NCBI GenBank assembly: GCA_913055805.1
Contig: CAJXLF010000001.1
Span: 396,761 to 460,760, forward strand
Direction: 5' to 3'
Source: an uncultured Salinisphaerales bacterium
GTDB lineage: Bacteria; Pseudomonadota; Gammaproteobacteria; Nevskiales; CAJXLF01
DNA length: 64,000 nt
Below the pieces are notes generated by a model that did not search any database, had not been told where the DNA came from, and was given only the letters and a program-made list of their open reading frames with translations. The position numbers and the translations under genes were made by a program. Positions 1-9,248 of the stretch are shown here, in pieces (the stretch's first letter is position 1; every line of letters starts with the position of its first letter).

Positions 1-110
1 GCGTAGTGCGGCTGGTCGGCAGCTACGTCGTAATAGCCCATATAGAGATAGCCACAGGCCGCCAGGATCAGCAGGATGAGTAACGCTAGAAAGAACTGGA
101 GTGTTTGCAT
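1..110 (-). CDS. N-terminal fragment of a probable membrane-anchored c-type cytochrome
   Basis: Only 36 codons lie in the window; the gene runs off the left edge. The reading begins at ATG 110-108 behind a strong AAGGAGG ribosome site. The peptide starts with a hydrophobic helix (about residues 5-20, rich in Leu/Ile/Ala) followed by GYYDVAADQPH. That pattern of one N-terminal helix followed by a Tyr/Asp-Val-Ala-Ala-x-x-Pro-His segment is familiar from small periplasmic c-type cytochromes of proteobacteria, but no CXXCH haem motif lies inside the window. The cytochrome call is inference; a signal-anchored envelope protein is what the sequence shows. LAAC could also be read as a lipobox. Confidence 0.45.
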   Translation of the reverse strand, partial: MQTLQFFLALLILLILAACGYLYMGYYDVAADQPHY

Positions 111-214
111 GGCGGCCTCCTTGGCAGCGGATATGCAGACGCCTGATGGTCTCCAAGCATAGCAGCGGATCAAAACGAATGAATGAAATGCGTCACCGAC
201 GCCGGAGGGGGCAG

Positions 215-1075
215 CTAGAAGGTATTGCCCCGCTTGGCCTGAAAAGGCCGGATTAACTGGCCGAGATAGTCCTGTGGATAGTCGGGTTCGCTGCCGATTC
301 CAATTTCACCGGAGATAAAAGCGCGGTCACGGCTTTCATAGCAGAAGGTGCCCAATAAATAATCCCAGATGACCAGGAAGAGGCCGAAATTGACATCGCC
401 AATGCCTTTTTCCTTGCGGTGGTGAAAGCGGTGGATTTCATTGGTCGCGAAGATGTATTTAAGCGCTCCGATACGCATGTCGGCATTGGAGTGCTGTAGC
501 AGCAACTGGATTGCTACGCAGAAGGTCATCGCCACGGCGACATCCACAGGTATGCCAATGAGAATAAGGGGCAGGGCGCCTACGCTGGTTTCAAAGGCCT
601 GGTGCAAGGGGTGTTTCATGAGGCCGTTGAAACCATAGAACCGTTTCACGCTGTGATGCACTGCATGGAAGCGCCACAGCAGGGGTACATGATGGCTCCA
701 GTAATGCGCCAGTGTAATACCAAGGTCGAGCACGATCACCGCGGCGATTACCTGCAGGGCAAAGGGCCAGTTGTCAGGCCAGGCACTTGAAAACGGCGCC
801 AGGGTCACGAGCAAGGGTAGTAACAGAAGCGTGACCTGTTCGCCGGCTTTATTCACGATGAAATGGCAGAAATCACGGCCGAGATCGTTATGCGAGCGAT
901 TAAAATCGCTGTTGTAGGGCTGTATCCGTTCAGCCACAAACATCAGGGCGATCGCGGCCACAAGCAGGGCCAGCAGCCAGAGCTTTGGGGTATCTCGGGC
1001 AATAAGCAGCAGTGCGCCGCCATTCACGGCCAGCAGCATGAAGGGGAAAAGTCCATAGCGAATCAGCAGTTTCAT
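215..1075 (-). CDS. fatty acid hydroxylase / sterol desaturase superfamily protein
   Basis: This is an integral membrane di-iron enzyme of 286 residues. The three histidine boxes are visible: HYWSHH at about residues 124-129, HAVHH at 137-141 and HRFHH at 215-219, embedded between several hydrophobic segments. The family hydroxylates or desaturates sterols, fatty acids or carotenoids at the membrane surface; the substrate here cannot be told. I start it at ATG 1075 (MKLLIRYG); an in-frame TTG at 1126 would add 17 polar residues that do not look native. It is divergent from an AraC regulator whose start lies 78 bp away, so the regulator may control it. Confidence 0.85.
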   Translation of the reverse strand: MKLLIRYGLFPFMLLAVNGGALLLIARDTPKLWLLALLVAAIALMFVAERIQPYNSDFNRSHNDLGRDFCHFIVNKAGEQVTLLLLPLLVTLAPFSSAWPDNWPFALQVIAAVIVLDLGITLAHYWSHHVPLLWRFHAVHHSVKRFYGFNGLMKHPLHQAFETSVGALPLILIGIPVDVAVAMTFCVAIQLLLQHSNADMRIGALKYIFATNEIHRFHHRKEKGIGDVNFGLFLVIWDYLLGTFCYESRDRAFISGEIGIGSEPDYPQDYLGQLIRPFQAKRGNTF

Positions 1076-1153
1076 AATGATCTCGACAGAAGTATCTTGA
1101 GTCGCATCATGCAATGGGGCTACCAACGTGGCTTGTAAAAACGGGGTATTTGA

Positions 1154-1945
1154 ATGACAGCCAGTTCATTGCCGGCACTGATTCTCTGGCCGGACAGCGC
1201 CTTGTACGCCGGACCGGGTTTTGATGCCGATATGCATCGGCACCATGCCCTGCAAATCTGTATGGCACTGGAGCATCCCTTGCGTTACAGAAGCCGGCGA
1301 GAGTGTGCGTGGCTGACGTCTCAGGCTGTGGCGATTGATGCGGACCAATCGCATGAGCTGCAGTGCAGTGGCCAGGTATTGGTGCTGTTTGTTGCGCCGG
1401 AAAGTGATCTGCAGAAGCTGCTGGTCGCACGCCTGCTTGCCGGCAAGCAGGCGAGGTTGGCAGGTTTTGCTCCTGATATAGCCACAGCTACGGGGCTCCT
1501 GAATACGTTCGCACAGACGCAGGACAAGCCCTGCGCTGCTGCTTGCGGGTTGCGCGATCTGTTCTGCGATCAGGAACAGATCAGTCAGAAGCGCAACGGG
1601 GATGAGCGTATTGAGCGGGTGATCGCCAGTATTCAGCAGCAACTGGAAGCAAAAATATCCGTGGCCAATCTGGCTGCGCAGGTTGCACTGTCTGCGGATC
1701 ATCTGATGAAGCTGTTTCGTCAGACAACCGGCTTGTCCGTACGTCAATATATTCTGTGGAGCCGTATTCAGCGGGCTACGCAGGCGGTAGTCGGGGGTAT
1801 GTCACTGACCGATGCGGCCATGGAGGCCGGGTTTTCCGATTCCGCACATTTCTCCAAGAGTTTTCGCGCCACCTTCGGGTTGGCGCCGAGTCTGCTGAAT
1901 CTGATCGGTAAGCAGGGGCGTTTCCTGATATGTCAGGACGCGTGA
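1154..1945 (+). CDS. AraC family transcriptional regulator
   Basis: A 263-residue regulator. The C-terminal part (about residues 155-255) is a typical AraC double helix-turn-helix: the second motif reads LTDAAMEAGFSDSAHFSKSF, with the A-x-x-x-G-F-S-D-x-x-H-F-S-x-x-F signature. The N-terminal part has a cupin-like effector region with HRHHALQICMALE, typical of AraC_binding domains. The effector is unknown. Its position back to back with the hydroxylase-like gene, with a shared intergenic region under 80 bp, makes that gene the likeliest target (inference). Confidence 0.85.
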   Translation: MTASSLPALILWPDSALYAGPGFDADMHRHHALQICMALEHPLRYRSRRECAWLTSQAVAIDADQSHELQCSGQVLVLFVAPESDLQKLLVARLLAGKQARLAGFAPDIATATGLLNTFAQTQDKPCAAACGLRDLFCDQEQISQKRNGDERIERVIASIQQQLEAKISVANLAAQVALSADHLMKLFRQTTGLSVRQYILWSRIQRATQAVVGGMSLTDAAMEAGFSDSAHFSKSFRATFGLAPSLLNLIGKQGRFLICQDA

Positions 1946-1964
1946 TCAATAAACCGGTGGTCGT

Positions 1965-2747
1965 CTAGGAAGTCAGGCGATCCAGACGCAGCCTTGCCGC
2001 CTCGTCAAACAGACGGTTGGCTGTCAGCCTGAGGGCGATCAGGGTGCCGAAACCGGTGCCGGCGCTGATCATGAACATGATCAGTATCTGGTATTTCACC
2101 GCTTCCATGGGCGGACTGCCGGCCAGGATCTGGCCGGTCATCATGCCGGGCAGGCTGACGATGCCAGCGGCGGCCATGGCATTGATGATGGGAATCATGC
2201 CGGCCCTTGCTGCGTCACGCATGGGCGAGCGGATAGCCTCAGCCGGGGTATGTCCCAGCATCAGTCGCTGTTCAATTACATCTTTTTCGTCATGCGTGGT
2301 TTTCAGTAATCGCTCCATGCCGACTGCAATACCGGTCATGGTGTTGCCCAGCATCATGCCCAGTAGCGGAATGGCATATTGCGGTTGGTACCAGGGCGCC
2401 GGTTGCACCACTACCAGTAACGCCAGCACCGTAATGGCGAATGAGGAGATGAACATGGCGCCGGTGCCAACCACATAACCACCGGCCAGACGCTTGCTCT
2501 GCCGGGCAATGACTTCGCGCCCCGCTGCCAGCAGCATGAGCATGGACACGGGGATGAGCCACAGCGGATGCAACTGCTCGAACAGCGCCTTGAGCACGAG
2601 GCCGACGAGCACCAGCTGAATGACCGTGCGCAACCCTGCGATCAGCAGTTGCTGCTGCAGCCCCAGATGCATGCGCCAGCTGAGCAGCGCCAGCATAAGA
2701 ACCAGCGAACTGGCAATGGCCAGGTCCGGAGCGCTGAGATGAATCAT
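1965..2747 (-). CDS. fetB: FetB-like ABC exporter permease (UPF0014)
   Basis: A 260-residue polytopic membrane protein of the UPF0014/FetB family. In Escherichia coli FetB pairs with FetA to form an exporter linked to iron homeostasis and resistance to hydrogen peroxide. Family features seen are the repeated hydrophobic helices, the central PLLGMMLGNTMTGIAVGMERL segment (around residues 128-148) and SLPGMMTGQILAG near residue 200. It follows the ATPase gene with only a 3-bp gap, so the two are co-transcribed. Substrate specificity (iron or otherwise) is inferred from the family only. Confidence 0.9.
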   Translation of the reverse strand: MIHLSAPDLAIASSLVLMLALLSWRMHLGLQQQLLIAGLRTVIQLVLVGLVLKALFEQLHPLWLIPVSMLMLLAAGREVIARQSKRLAGGYVVGTGAMFISSFAITVLALLVVVQPAPWYQPQYAIPLLGMMLGNTMTGIAVGMERLLKTTHDEKDVIEQRLMLGHTPAEAIRSPMRDAARAGMIPIINAMAAAGIVSLPGMMTGQILAGSPPMEAVKYQILIMFMISAGTGFGTLIALRLTANRLFDEAARLRLDRLTS

Positions 2748-2750
2748 GCT

Positions 2751-3344
2751 TTAGTGCACCCGGATCAGTTGGCTGGCCGTGAGCTGCCAGCGGTGGTCGG
2801 CGACACGCTCGGCCTGCAGTTCATCATGCGTGATCCAGAGGACGGCATGATCGCGGCTGAATCCCTTGATAAGCGCTTCGACCGCATGCACATTTTCGTG
2901 ATCCAGAGCCGCGGTGGGTTCATCCAGCAACAGTACCTCCGGCTCGTAGCTCAGAGCGCGCAGCAGGGCGCAGCGGGCTTTTTCGCCAGTGCTGAGTTGT
3001 GTAACAGGGGCATGCATGCGGGCCGGGGTCAGTCCCAACTTCTCTGCCGCATCGTGCATGTCCTTGTGCATGTGTTCGGCGGCGGTCGGCAGCCACCAGC
3101 GGCTGTCGGTGGGCACCAGCATGACCCGCCGCCGCCATTCGGTAGCTTGGTAATTGCCCAGCGGTTTGTGATGCAGGCGCAGGTCGGCGCTGACCTCGTC
3201 GAGATTGGCCAGCGCGCGCAAAAGCCGGGTTTTGCCTGTGCCGGAGGGGCCGGTGAGTCCGTGTATTTCACCCCGGCCCAGGTGCATGCTGACATGCTGG
3301 CCGGTGGGCAAGGTCAGGTTTCGAACACTGAACAGGGTGGTCAT
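2751..3344 (-). CDS. fetA: FetA-like ABC exporter ATP-binding protein
   Basis: A short ABC ATPase of 197 residues that should energise the FetB permease encoded directly downstream. Walker A is GPSGTGKT (about residues 33-40), the signature is LSTGEKAR (in place of LSGGE) and Walker B is VLLLDEPTAALD, followed by a switch His in WITHDE. Oddly, the segment where the Q-loop glutamine is expected reads VMLVPTDSRWW and has no Gln, unlike the CAQTP of E. coli FetA. Coupling of ATP hydrolysis to the permease may therefore be unusual. Identification rests on the motifs plus the adjacent UPF0014 permease. Confidence 0.85.
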   Translation of the reverse strand: MTTLFSVRNLTLPTGQHVSMHLGRGEIHGLTGPSGTGKTRLLRALANLDEVSADLRLHHKPLGNYQATEWRRRVMLVPTDSRWWLPTAAEHMHKDMHDAAEKLGLTPARMHAPVTQLSTGEKARCALLRALSYEPEVLLLDEPTAALDHENVHAVEALIKGFSRDHAVLWITHDELQAERVADHRWQLTASQLIRVH

Positions 3345-3355
3345 GCCGGACCCGG

Positions 3356-4339
3356 TCAGGTGATGGTCCGGGACAGTTCTTCCGGTGACAGGGTCTTGCG
3401 CTCGCCGGCTTCCAGCTGGTGAATGAGACTGATCAGGCGGTCGTTGGCTGGCGTCGGGATGCGTTTGACGCGCCCCAGTTCCTGGATGACGCCATTGAGA
3501 TGCTCAATTTCGGTTTTACGCCCGGCGGTAATATCTGCCGCCATGGAGGGATAGGCCTGGTCGGTCAGGCCGTTCTTGAATCTGGCGATCCACCAGGCAA
3601 TCGGGCCGCCATTCAACAGAATCCAGCGATACAGTTTGTATGGGACAGGTACCGGCAGGGTGTAGCGCACATTGGCGGCCTCGTAGACGGCAATGGCTTC
3701 ATCCATGATCTTCACAAATACGCCGGTCAGCACCTTGTTGGTGAGCAGATCCTTGAAGGTGGTGTAACTGGCGCCGCAGACCGCGTTGTTGAGATTGATC
3801 AGCAGCTTGCCCCACTCGGCGGCGTCATCCACCTGGCCCATGACGATGCCGCTGCCATCGAACATTTCCAGCAGATCGCGGTTGTTGGTATTGAACTGCA
3901 CTTCCGGCTTGGTGGTGAGAATGGCGGATAACGGCTGTTCCACCCGCGCATTGAACATGATAGTGAGCTGGGCGATCTCGGTGCCGGGGAAGCGCTTGCG
4001 CAGTTTAGGTTTGAGGCCCACGCCATTCAGGCAGGGCACCAGGGCCAGGCCTTGGGGCAGGGTAGCCGGCAATTGTTCCAGCAGCCCGGGCAGCGCCGGG
4101 TGTTTGACGCATAGAAACAGCACATCGACATCCTGCAGGTTCAACTGATCGGTAATTGCCGGGCGTGGGAGGTCGAGGCTGGGGGTGCGGCCGGTCGACT
4201 GCACAGACAAGGACGCAGCAGATTCGTATTCGGCACGCCGGGAAGGACGTACATAACAGGCGACATCATGGCCGGCCTTGACCAGATAGGCGGCCAGCAC
4301 AGTGCCGACGGAACCGGTTCCAACGATCAGACAGCGCAT
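3356..4339 (-). CDS. ketopantoate reductase-like (PanE/ApbA) oxidoreductase
   Basis: A 327-residue NAD(P)-binding protein. The N-terminus MRCLIVGTGSVGTVLAAYL is a Rossmann GXGXXG fold of the PanE/ApbA type, and WGKLLINLNNAVCG in the middle carries the Lys-x4-Asn pattern that holds the catalytic lysine in ketopantoate reductases. I start it at ATG 4339 behind GAAGGGA; an upstream in-frame start would add 21 residues without similarity. The true substrate is uncertain because many genomes carry several PanE-like paralogues that do not make pantoate. It follows pdxH in the same direction with a gap of only 11 bp. Confidence 0.8.
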   Translation of the reverse strand: MRCLIVGTGSVGTVLAAYLVKAGHDVACYVRPSRRAEYESAASLSVQSTGRTPSLDLPRPAITDQLNLQDVDVLFLCVKHPALPGLLEQLPATLPQGLALVPCLNGVGLKPKLRKRFPGTEIAQLTIMFNARVEQPLSAILTTKPEVQFNTNNRDLLEMFDGSGIVMGQVDDAAEWGKLLINLNNAVCGASYTTFKDLLTNKVLTGVFVKIMDEAIAVYEAANVRYTLPVPVPYKLYRWILLNGGPIAWWIARFKNGLTDQAYPSMAADITAGRKTEIEHLNGVIQELGRVKRIPTPANDRLISLIHQLEAGERKTLSPEELSRTIT

Positions 4340-4350
4340 GGTTTTTCCCT

Positions 4351-4989
4351 TCAGGGTTGCAGTCGCTGGCGCACCCAACCCCGGGCGCCATGCGTGTAGC
4401 ACAGTCTGTCGTGCAGACGATTACGGCGTCCCTGCCAGAATTCGATGACTTGGGGCACGAGTTTGTACCCGCCCCAGTGCGGCGGCCGCGGCACCTCATC
4501 ACCGAAGCGTTCCACCACTTTCTGCATCTGCAGGTCCAGCGCTTCGCGGTTGTCGATGGCCTGGCTCTGGCTGGAGGCCCAGGCGCCCAGACGGCTGCCC
4601 GCATCACGAGACGCGAAATAGGCGTCGGAGGAGGCATCGTCAATTTTCTCCACCCGGCCTTCGATACGAATCTGGCGCTCCAGCCTGTCCCACCAGAACA
4701 GCAGTGAGGCCTGGGGATTGGCGGCCAGTTCCGTGCCCTTGCGGCTCAGGTAATTGGTGAAGAATACAAAGCCCTGCGCGCTGTAGTGCTTGAGCAAAAC
4801 CGTGCGGGCGGAGGGGCGGCCGGCGGCATCGGCCGTTGCCAGGGTCATGGCCGTGGGTTCAATCAGGCCGGCGTTTTTCGCCGTGTTGAACCATTCTTCA
4901 AACAGGGCCATCGGATCATCCGGAGCCAGGGACTCGGTCAGATCCTGGCGTTCGTTCTGGGGTTGCCAGCCAGGGGCGGTGGGTTTCAC
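4351..4989 (-). CDS. pdxH: pyridoxamine/pyridoxine 5'-phosphate oxidase
   Basis: PdxH is the FMN-dependent enzyme that makes pyridoxal 5'-phosphate from PNP or PMP in the cytoplasm. The 212-residue length and motifs match the family: [22 protein letters not shown] for FMN contacts, the RKG(T/x)ELAANP segment, [15 protein letters not shown], and the C-terminal [10 protein letters not shown] plus WVRQRLQP ending. It overlaps the upstream dodecin gene by 4 bp, so both are translated from one message. The PLP link to the neighbouring MocR-type regulator, which itself binds PLP, is noteworthy. Confidence 0.95.
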   Translation of the reverse strand: MKPTAPGWQPQNERQDLTESLAPDDPMALFEEWFNTAKNAGLIEPTAMTLATADAAGRPSARTVLLKHYSAQGFVFFTNYLSRKGTELAANPQASLLFWWDRLERQIRIEGRVEKIDDASSDAYFASRDAGSRLGAWASSQSQAIDNREALDLQMQKVVERFGDEVPRPPHWGGYKLVPQVIEFWQGRRNRLHDRLCYTHGARGWVRQRLQP

Positions 4990-5210
4990 TTGTTTGCGCC
5001 TTCGGGTTCCATGGTAAAGCCGATCTTCAGGGTCACCTGCCAGTGGGCAACCACGCCTTCATTGATATGGCCGCGTGTTTCGGTAACTTCGAACCAGCGC
5101 AGGTGCCGCAGCGTCTGACTGGCTTCATGCACGGCAGTCTTGATGGCGTCTTCCATGCTGATAGTGGAAGAACCGACAACCTCGGTAATTTTATAGACAT
5201 GCGCGGTCAT
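4986..5210 (-). CDS. dodecin family flavin-binding protein
   Basis: A 74-residue protein matching dodecin, a dodecameric hollow sphere that binds flavins. Recognisable features are the [27 protein letters not shown] start, the Trp of [12 protein letters not shown] that stacks on flavin, and the [11 protein letters not shown]-terminal strand. The start at ATG 5210 is supported by AAGGAGATCATC directly upstream; a longer open frame to 5330 adds 40 residues without similarity. It precedes and overlaps pdxH, an FMN enzyme, so a role in holding flavin for that step is plausible but not shown. Confidence 0.9.
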   Translation of the reverse strand: MTAHVYKITEVVGSSTISMEDAIKTAVHEASQTLRHLRWFEVTETRGHINEGVVAHWQVTLKIGFTMEPEGANK

Positions 5211-5376
5211 GATGATCTCCTTTTTGTGTATCCCAACAAGATAGGCCGCGAGTTGATTCCTGACAACAGCGTGGCCGGACAATGTTCTCCAAGTATGGGA
5301 AATATGGACAGAATGAACGCCCGTATGCATATCATGACAGATGTTCGGGCAACGGTGAGCAAGGGGTACAGATTGA

Positions 5377-6804
5377 GTGGATAATTCGCAACCGCTTTAC
5401 CGCCAGCTGGCGGATTCCCTGGAAGAGGCCATCAAGGTGGGCACGATTGTCGGTGGGCAGCGTTTGCCCAGTGTGCGTGCTCTGGCCAGATCGGAAGGCA
5501 TCAGTATTTCTACCGCGCTATCGGTTTATCGCGACCTGGAGCATCGGGGTATGGTCGAAGCGCGCCCGAAATCCGGTTATTTCGCCAGAGCCAGTTGCTG
5601 CCTGCCGGCACTTGAGCCACTGGAGCCCGACGCCAGTCCGGTACAAATTACGACCACCGGTCTGATGCGCGACTTTACGCGCGAAGCCAGCGAATTTCGC
5701 GGTGTGGCGTTTGGCGCAGCCCTGCCTTCACACAAGTTGTTGCCGGTGCGCGAACTGGGGCGGGCAGTGACGGCTACCATGCATCGCGAGGGCAATGAAT
5801 CGGTCGCACTGCTGGAACCGCTGGGGTTGCCGGCCCTGCGGCAGGTGGTGGCGGCCCGTATGCTCAATGCGGGCTGCCGGGTGGCGCCCGAGGAGATCGT
5901 GATCACCAATGGTTGTTCCGAGGCGCTGTCGCTGGCTTTACAGGTCTGTACCCGGCCGGGTGATGTGGTAGCGGTGGAATGTCCCAGTTTTTACGGCACC
6001 CTCCTGGCCATTCACGGGTTGGGACGGCAGGTACTTGAAATCAAGACCTGTCCCAAGGACGGGTTGTCGGTAGAGGCGTTTGAACAGGCCTGCCGGAAGG
6101 CGCCGCCGCGCGTGCTCGTGGTCTCGCCATCAGTGCAGAATCCCACTGGCGCCTGTATGTCAGAGGCCAGCAAGCTGCGGCTGCTGGAGATAGCCGCCGA
6201 GTATGGGGTAACCATTATCGAAGACGATGTCTTTGGCGAACTGGCGCGCGAAGGCGGTTCCCGGCCCTGGGCTCTGAAATCGAGGGCGCAGGATGCCGAT
6301 GTGATTTACTGCAGTTCGTTTTCCAAGATTCTCTCTCCCGGTTTCCGGCTCGGCTGGATCGTGCCGGGACGTTATCTGGAAGCGATACGCAGTACCAAGA
6401 TTGTCCAGACCTGGGGCGGTCCCGGGCTGTTGCAGCGCAGTGTGGTGCGCATGCTGCATGCAGGCAGTCTGGAAAATCGTATTCGGCAGCTGGTCAAGGA
6501 AACCGATGCGACCCGGCGCAAGGCCCTGGCCGTCATTGACGAGAGCTTCCCTCAAGGCGTCGCCGTGGCGAACAGCCAATATGGTTACCTGCTGTGGCTG
6601 CGCTTGCCCGGCCATGTGGACAGCATGCCGCTGTACCATCAGGCGGCGAAAAGGCTCGGGGTGAACTTTGCCCCGGGGGTGATTTTCTCGGCCACCGGGC
6701 AGTTTTCGGATCATTTACGCCTCAATCTGGGATTCCCCTGGAATGATGGAGTCGAGCTGGCGTTGCGGCAGCTGGGCGCTCTGCTGTGTGAGGCCTACGG
6801 CTAA
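5377..6804 (+). CDS. MocR-type GntR regulator with aminotransferase domain
   Basis: A 475-residue fusion: an N-terminal GntR winged helix (residues 1-70, with [20 protein letters not shown] and [20 protein letters not shown]) joined to a fold-type I PLP aminotransferase domain. The probable PLP lysine is K317 in [15 protein letters not shown], and [14 protein letters not shown] is the substrate-loop motif. The start is GTG 5377 behind AGCAAGGGG. MocR proteins often sense PLP; this one is divergent from dodecin-pdxH with a 166-bp intergenic region, so it may act on PLP synthesis in the manner of PdxR (inference). Target genes are not proven. Confidence 0.88.
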   Translation: MDNSQPLYRQLADSLEEAIKVGTIVGGQRLPSVRALARSEGISISTALSVYRDLEHRGMVEARPKSGYFARASCCLPALEPLEPDASPVQITTTGLMRDFTREASEFRGVAFGAALPSHKLLPVRELGRAVTATMHREGNESVALLEPLGLPALRQVVAARMLNAGCRVAPEEIVITNGCSEALSLALQVCTRPGDVVAVECPSFYGTLLAIHGLGRQVLEIKTCPKDGLSVEAFEQACRKAPPRVLVVSPSVQNPTGACMSEASKLRLLEIAAEYGVTIIEDDVFGELAREGGSRPWALKSRAQDADVIYCSSFSKILSPGFRLGWIVPGRYLEAIRSTKIVQTWGGPGLLQRSVVRMLHAGSLENRIRQLVKETDATRRKALAVIDESFPQGVAVANSQYGYLLWLRLPGHVDSMPLYHQAAKRLGVNFAPGVIFSATGQFSDHLRLNLGFPWNDGVELALRQLGALLCEAYG

Positions 6805-6897
6805 ACTGTTATGCCTAAGTATGAGGATAACTGCATCTGTTGTGCTTTAACCGTCTGAGCCAGACTGGCGCTCCTGGAAATCAATCAGGAGCGCAGT

Positions 6898-7107
6898 ATG
6901 AAAGCCCTGGTACAAAATCTTGAACTTTCCCGCCGCGAAATCGGGCAGGCCCTGTTCTTCTATTTCTGGGTGGCGATCGTGCTTGCCGTCATCCTGCTCA
7001 GCAGTGATGGCTCCATCGCCTGCAATCCGGATGCGGTATCGGTTTTCACCAACCAGCGTGAATGCCGGGTCGTCGGGCATTATCCCCTGGGGCCGCGCGT
7101 CCCTTGA
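6898..7107 (+). CDS. small single-pass membrane protein of unknown function
   Basis: A 69-residue open frame starting at ATG 6898 behind AATCAGGAGCGCAGT, a good ribosome site. It has a charged amphipathic start (MKALVQNLELSRREIGQ), one hydrophobic helix (about residues 18-35, ALFFYFWVAIVLAVILL) and a short tail with two cysteines (ACNPDA and RECRV). I do not recognise the family. It stands alone between the MocR gene and the YhdH-type reductase. The ribosome site and membrane helix support it as real. Confidence 0.5.
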   Translation: MKALVQNLELSRREIGQALFFYFWVAIVLAVILLSSDGSIACNPDAVSVFTNQRECRVVGHYPLGPRVP

Positions 7108-7182
7108 GCAGGAGAGGTGACCGCAGGGCATTTTTTGATAGGCTACGCCTCTTCATTCGGGGACACCCTATAAGGAAATGAC

Positions 7183-8178
7183 ATGAGCCTGTTCAAAGCA
7201 TTGCGCGTTCACCAGCTCGACGACGGTATTGCCTCACGCCTGGAAGAGATTGCCATTGATGACCTGACGCCCGGCGAGGTGGTGATCGACCTGCATTACT
7301 CCAGCCTCAACTACAAGGATGCGCTGGCGGTGACCGGCAAGGGCCGAATCATGCGCAGCTTCCCGCTGACGGCCGGTATTGATCTGGCCGGCGTGGTGGA
7401 AAGCTCCAGCGATGCGCGGTTTTCTCCTGGCGATGAAGTGCTGGTCACCGGCTGCAATATCGGCGAGCAGTTCGACGGCGGTCTGGCGCAAAAGGCCCGT
7501 GTGGCGGCGGACTCGGTGGTGCGTCTGCCTGAAGGTCTCAGCTTGAAGGAATCCATGATGCTCGGCACGGCCGGTTTCACCGCCGGCCTGGCAGTACGCC
7601 GCATGCTGGAAAATCACCAGGTGCCGGATATGGGTCCGGTGGCCGTCACCGGACCCACTGGCGGTGTGGGTTCCGTGGCCTGCAACATTCTCAGCCAGCT
7701 CGGTTTCGAGGTGGCGGCCATTACCGGTAAGCCCGAAGCGGGCGCCGACTATCTCAAGGCGCTGGGCGTTGCCCAGATCATTGATCGAAACACGCTGGAC
7801 CTGGGTTCCAAGCCCATGGAAAAGGCGGTCTGGGGCGGCGCGGTGGATAACGTTGGAGGCGACGTGCTCACTTATCTGACCCGCACCGTGAAGCTGTGGG
7901 GCAATATTGCTTCCATCGGGCTGGCGGCCAGTCCCAAACTGAATACCACGGTGATTCCCTTTATTCTGCGCGGTGTGAATCTCTTGGGTATTCATTCGGT
8001 GGAAACGCCGATGCCGGTACGCCAGGCGGTATGGGACAAGCTGGCGAGCGAATGGAAACCTTCGAAGCTGGCGGACATCGCCTGTCATGAAACCGGGCTG
8101 GACGGTGTGCAGGCGGCCTGCGACAAGATCATTGCCGGCAAGGTGACCGGTCGTTACGTCGTCAATATCAAGGAATAA
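7183..8178 (+). CDS. YhdH/AcuI-type quinone/acryloyl-CoA oxidoreductase
   Basis: A 331-residue zinc-free member of the medium-chain dehydrogenase family. The N-terminal GroES-like half includes YSSLNYKDALAVTGKG and FPLTAGIDLAGVV, and the nucleotide-binding motif is VTGPTGGVGSVA (about residues 155-166). YhdH/AcuI proteins reduce acryloyl-CoA to propionyl-CoA with NADPH and related family members reduce quinones. It ends 4 bp before efpL. A source of propionyl-CoA would fit with acnD-prpF elsewhere in the window, but the substrate is inferred from the family. Confidence 0.88.
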   Translation: MSLFKALRVHQLDDGIASRLEEIAIDDLTPGEVVIDLHYSSLNYKDALAVTGKGRIMRSFPLTAGIDLAGVVESSSDARFSPGDEVLVTGCNIGEQFDGGLAQKARVAADSVVRLPEGLSLKESMMLGTAGFTAGLAVRRMLENHQVPDMGPVAVTGPTGGVGSVACNILSQLGFEVAAITGKPEAGADYLKALGVAQIIDRNTLDLGSKPMEKAVWGGAVDNVGGDVLTYLTRTVKLWGNIASIGLAASPKLNTTVIPFILRGVNLLGIHSVETPMPVRQAVWDKLASEWKPSKLADIACHETGLDGVQAACDKIIAGKVTGRYVVNIKE

Positions 8179-8182
8179 ATGT

Positions 8183-8749
8183 ATGGCGCGAGCCGCAGAA
8201 CTGAAGGCGGGCATGGTCGTGGATATCGACGGTCAACCCTACATCGTGCGCCAGGTGCAGGCGCACAACCCCACCGCAAGAGGGGCGTCTACCTTATACA
8301 AGACACGTCTGAATCATGCCGGCACCGGCCAGAAGCTGGACCGCAGCTTCAAGGGTGACGAGATCCTGCCCGATGTGGATTTCCGACGCCGCGCCGTGCA
8401 GTTCCTGTATGCCGATGCCGACGGTTATACCTTCATGGATGTGGAGGATTACAACCAGTACAGCCTTAACGCGGAACAGCTGGAGGATGTGATTCCATTC
8501 CTCTCCGACGGCGCGGCCGGCTTTACCGCGTTGATCGTGGAAGACGCCTGTGTGGGCATTGATCCGCCAGCGACCATTGAAATGGAAATCGTGGAGACCT
8601 CTCCGGCCATGAAGGGCGCCTCGCAAAGCGCCCGCACCAAGACCGCCAAACTGGCCAGCGGTCTGGAAATCCAGGTGCCGGAATATCTGGCCGAGGGTGA
8701 GCGCGTGAAGATCAACACCACCACCCGGGAATACATGAGCCGTGCCTGA
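8183..8749 (+). CDS. efpL: elongation factor P-like protein EfpL (YeiP)
   Basis: An EF-P paralogue of 188 residues that relieves ribosome stalling at difficult (for example polyproline) motifs. The three-domain EF-P layout is complete. The tip of domain I reads NPTARGASTLYK: an Arg sits where canonical EF-P has the modified Lys, which marks the YeiP/EfpL branch, and the domain II/III segments IEMEIVETSP and LEIQVPEYLAEGERVKI match that branch. It overlaps the following HIT gene by 8 bp, so the two are co-translated. Confidence 0.93.
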   Translation: MARAAELKAGMVVDIDGQPYIVRQVQAHNPTARGASTLYKTRLNHAGTGQKLDRSFKGDEILPDVDFRRRAVQFLYADADGYTFMDVEDYNQYSLNAEQLEDVIPFLSDGAAGFTALIVEDACVGIDPPATIEMEIVETSPAMKGASQSARTKTAKLASGLEIQVPEYLAEGERVKINTTTREYMSRA

Positions 8750-9158
8750 ATTTACATTGCACTCGCAGCTGGCGGCGGATACGGCCGAGGTCGGTGACCT
8801 GCCGCTGTGCCGGGTGTTGCTGATGAACGATGCCCGCTATCCCTGGCTGATCCTGGTGCCGCGACGGGCGGATATCCGCGAGGTCTATGAGCTGACGCCG
8901 GAGGAGCAGAACCTGCTGTGGCGGGAAGTGACGTCGGTGGGGCAGGTCATGATGAAGACCCTGGCCGGACATAAACTGAATGTGGCGGCGCTGGGTAATG
9001 TGGTTCCCCAGTTGCATGTGCATGTCATCGTGCGCCAGTCCGACGATCCCGCCTGGCCGGCGCCGGTGTGGGGTCATTCGCCGGCCGAGCCGCATACGCC
9101 GGCACAGCTGGAAAACCGCCTGGCCGTGATCCGGGCGGGTCTTTCCGGCATGGATTGA
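8742..9158 (+). CDS. HIT domain protein
   Basis: A 138-residue histidine-triad hydrolase or transferase acting on nucleotide conjugates. The signature is NVVPQLHVHVIVRQ (about residues 85-98). The first position of the HxHxH triad is Gln rather than His, a variation I recall in a proteobacterial HIT subgroup, while the two remaining His are intact. The start codon is GTG or ATG inside the end of efpL (8-bp overlap). The physiological substrate is unknown. Confidence 0.88.
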   Translation: MPEFTLHSQLAADTAEVGDLPLCRVLLMNDARYPWLILVPRRADIREVYELTPEEQNLLWREVTSVGQVMMKTLAGHKLNVAALGNVVPQLHVHVIVRQSDDPAWPAPVWGHSPAEPHTPAQLENRLAVIRAGLSGMD

Positions 9159-9248
9159 TAATTTTCCTTACCGCGCAGGGCTGCCCCACTGCGGCTGCAG
9201 TGATAGCATTTCGCGCCTGTTTGGCAGGCTCTAATTCGGAGGATCACT

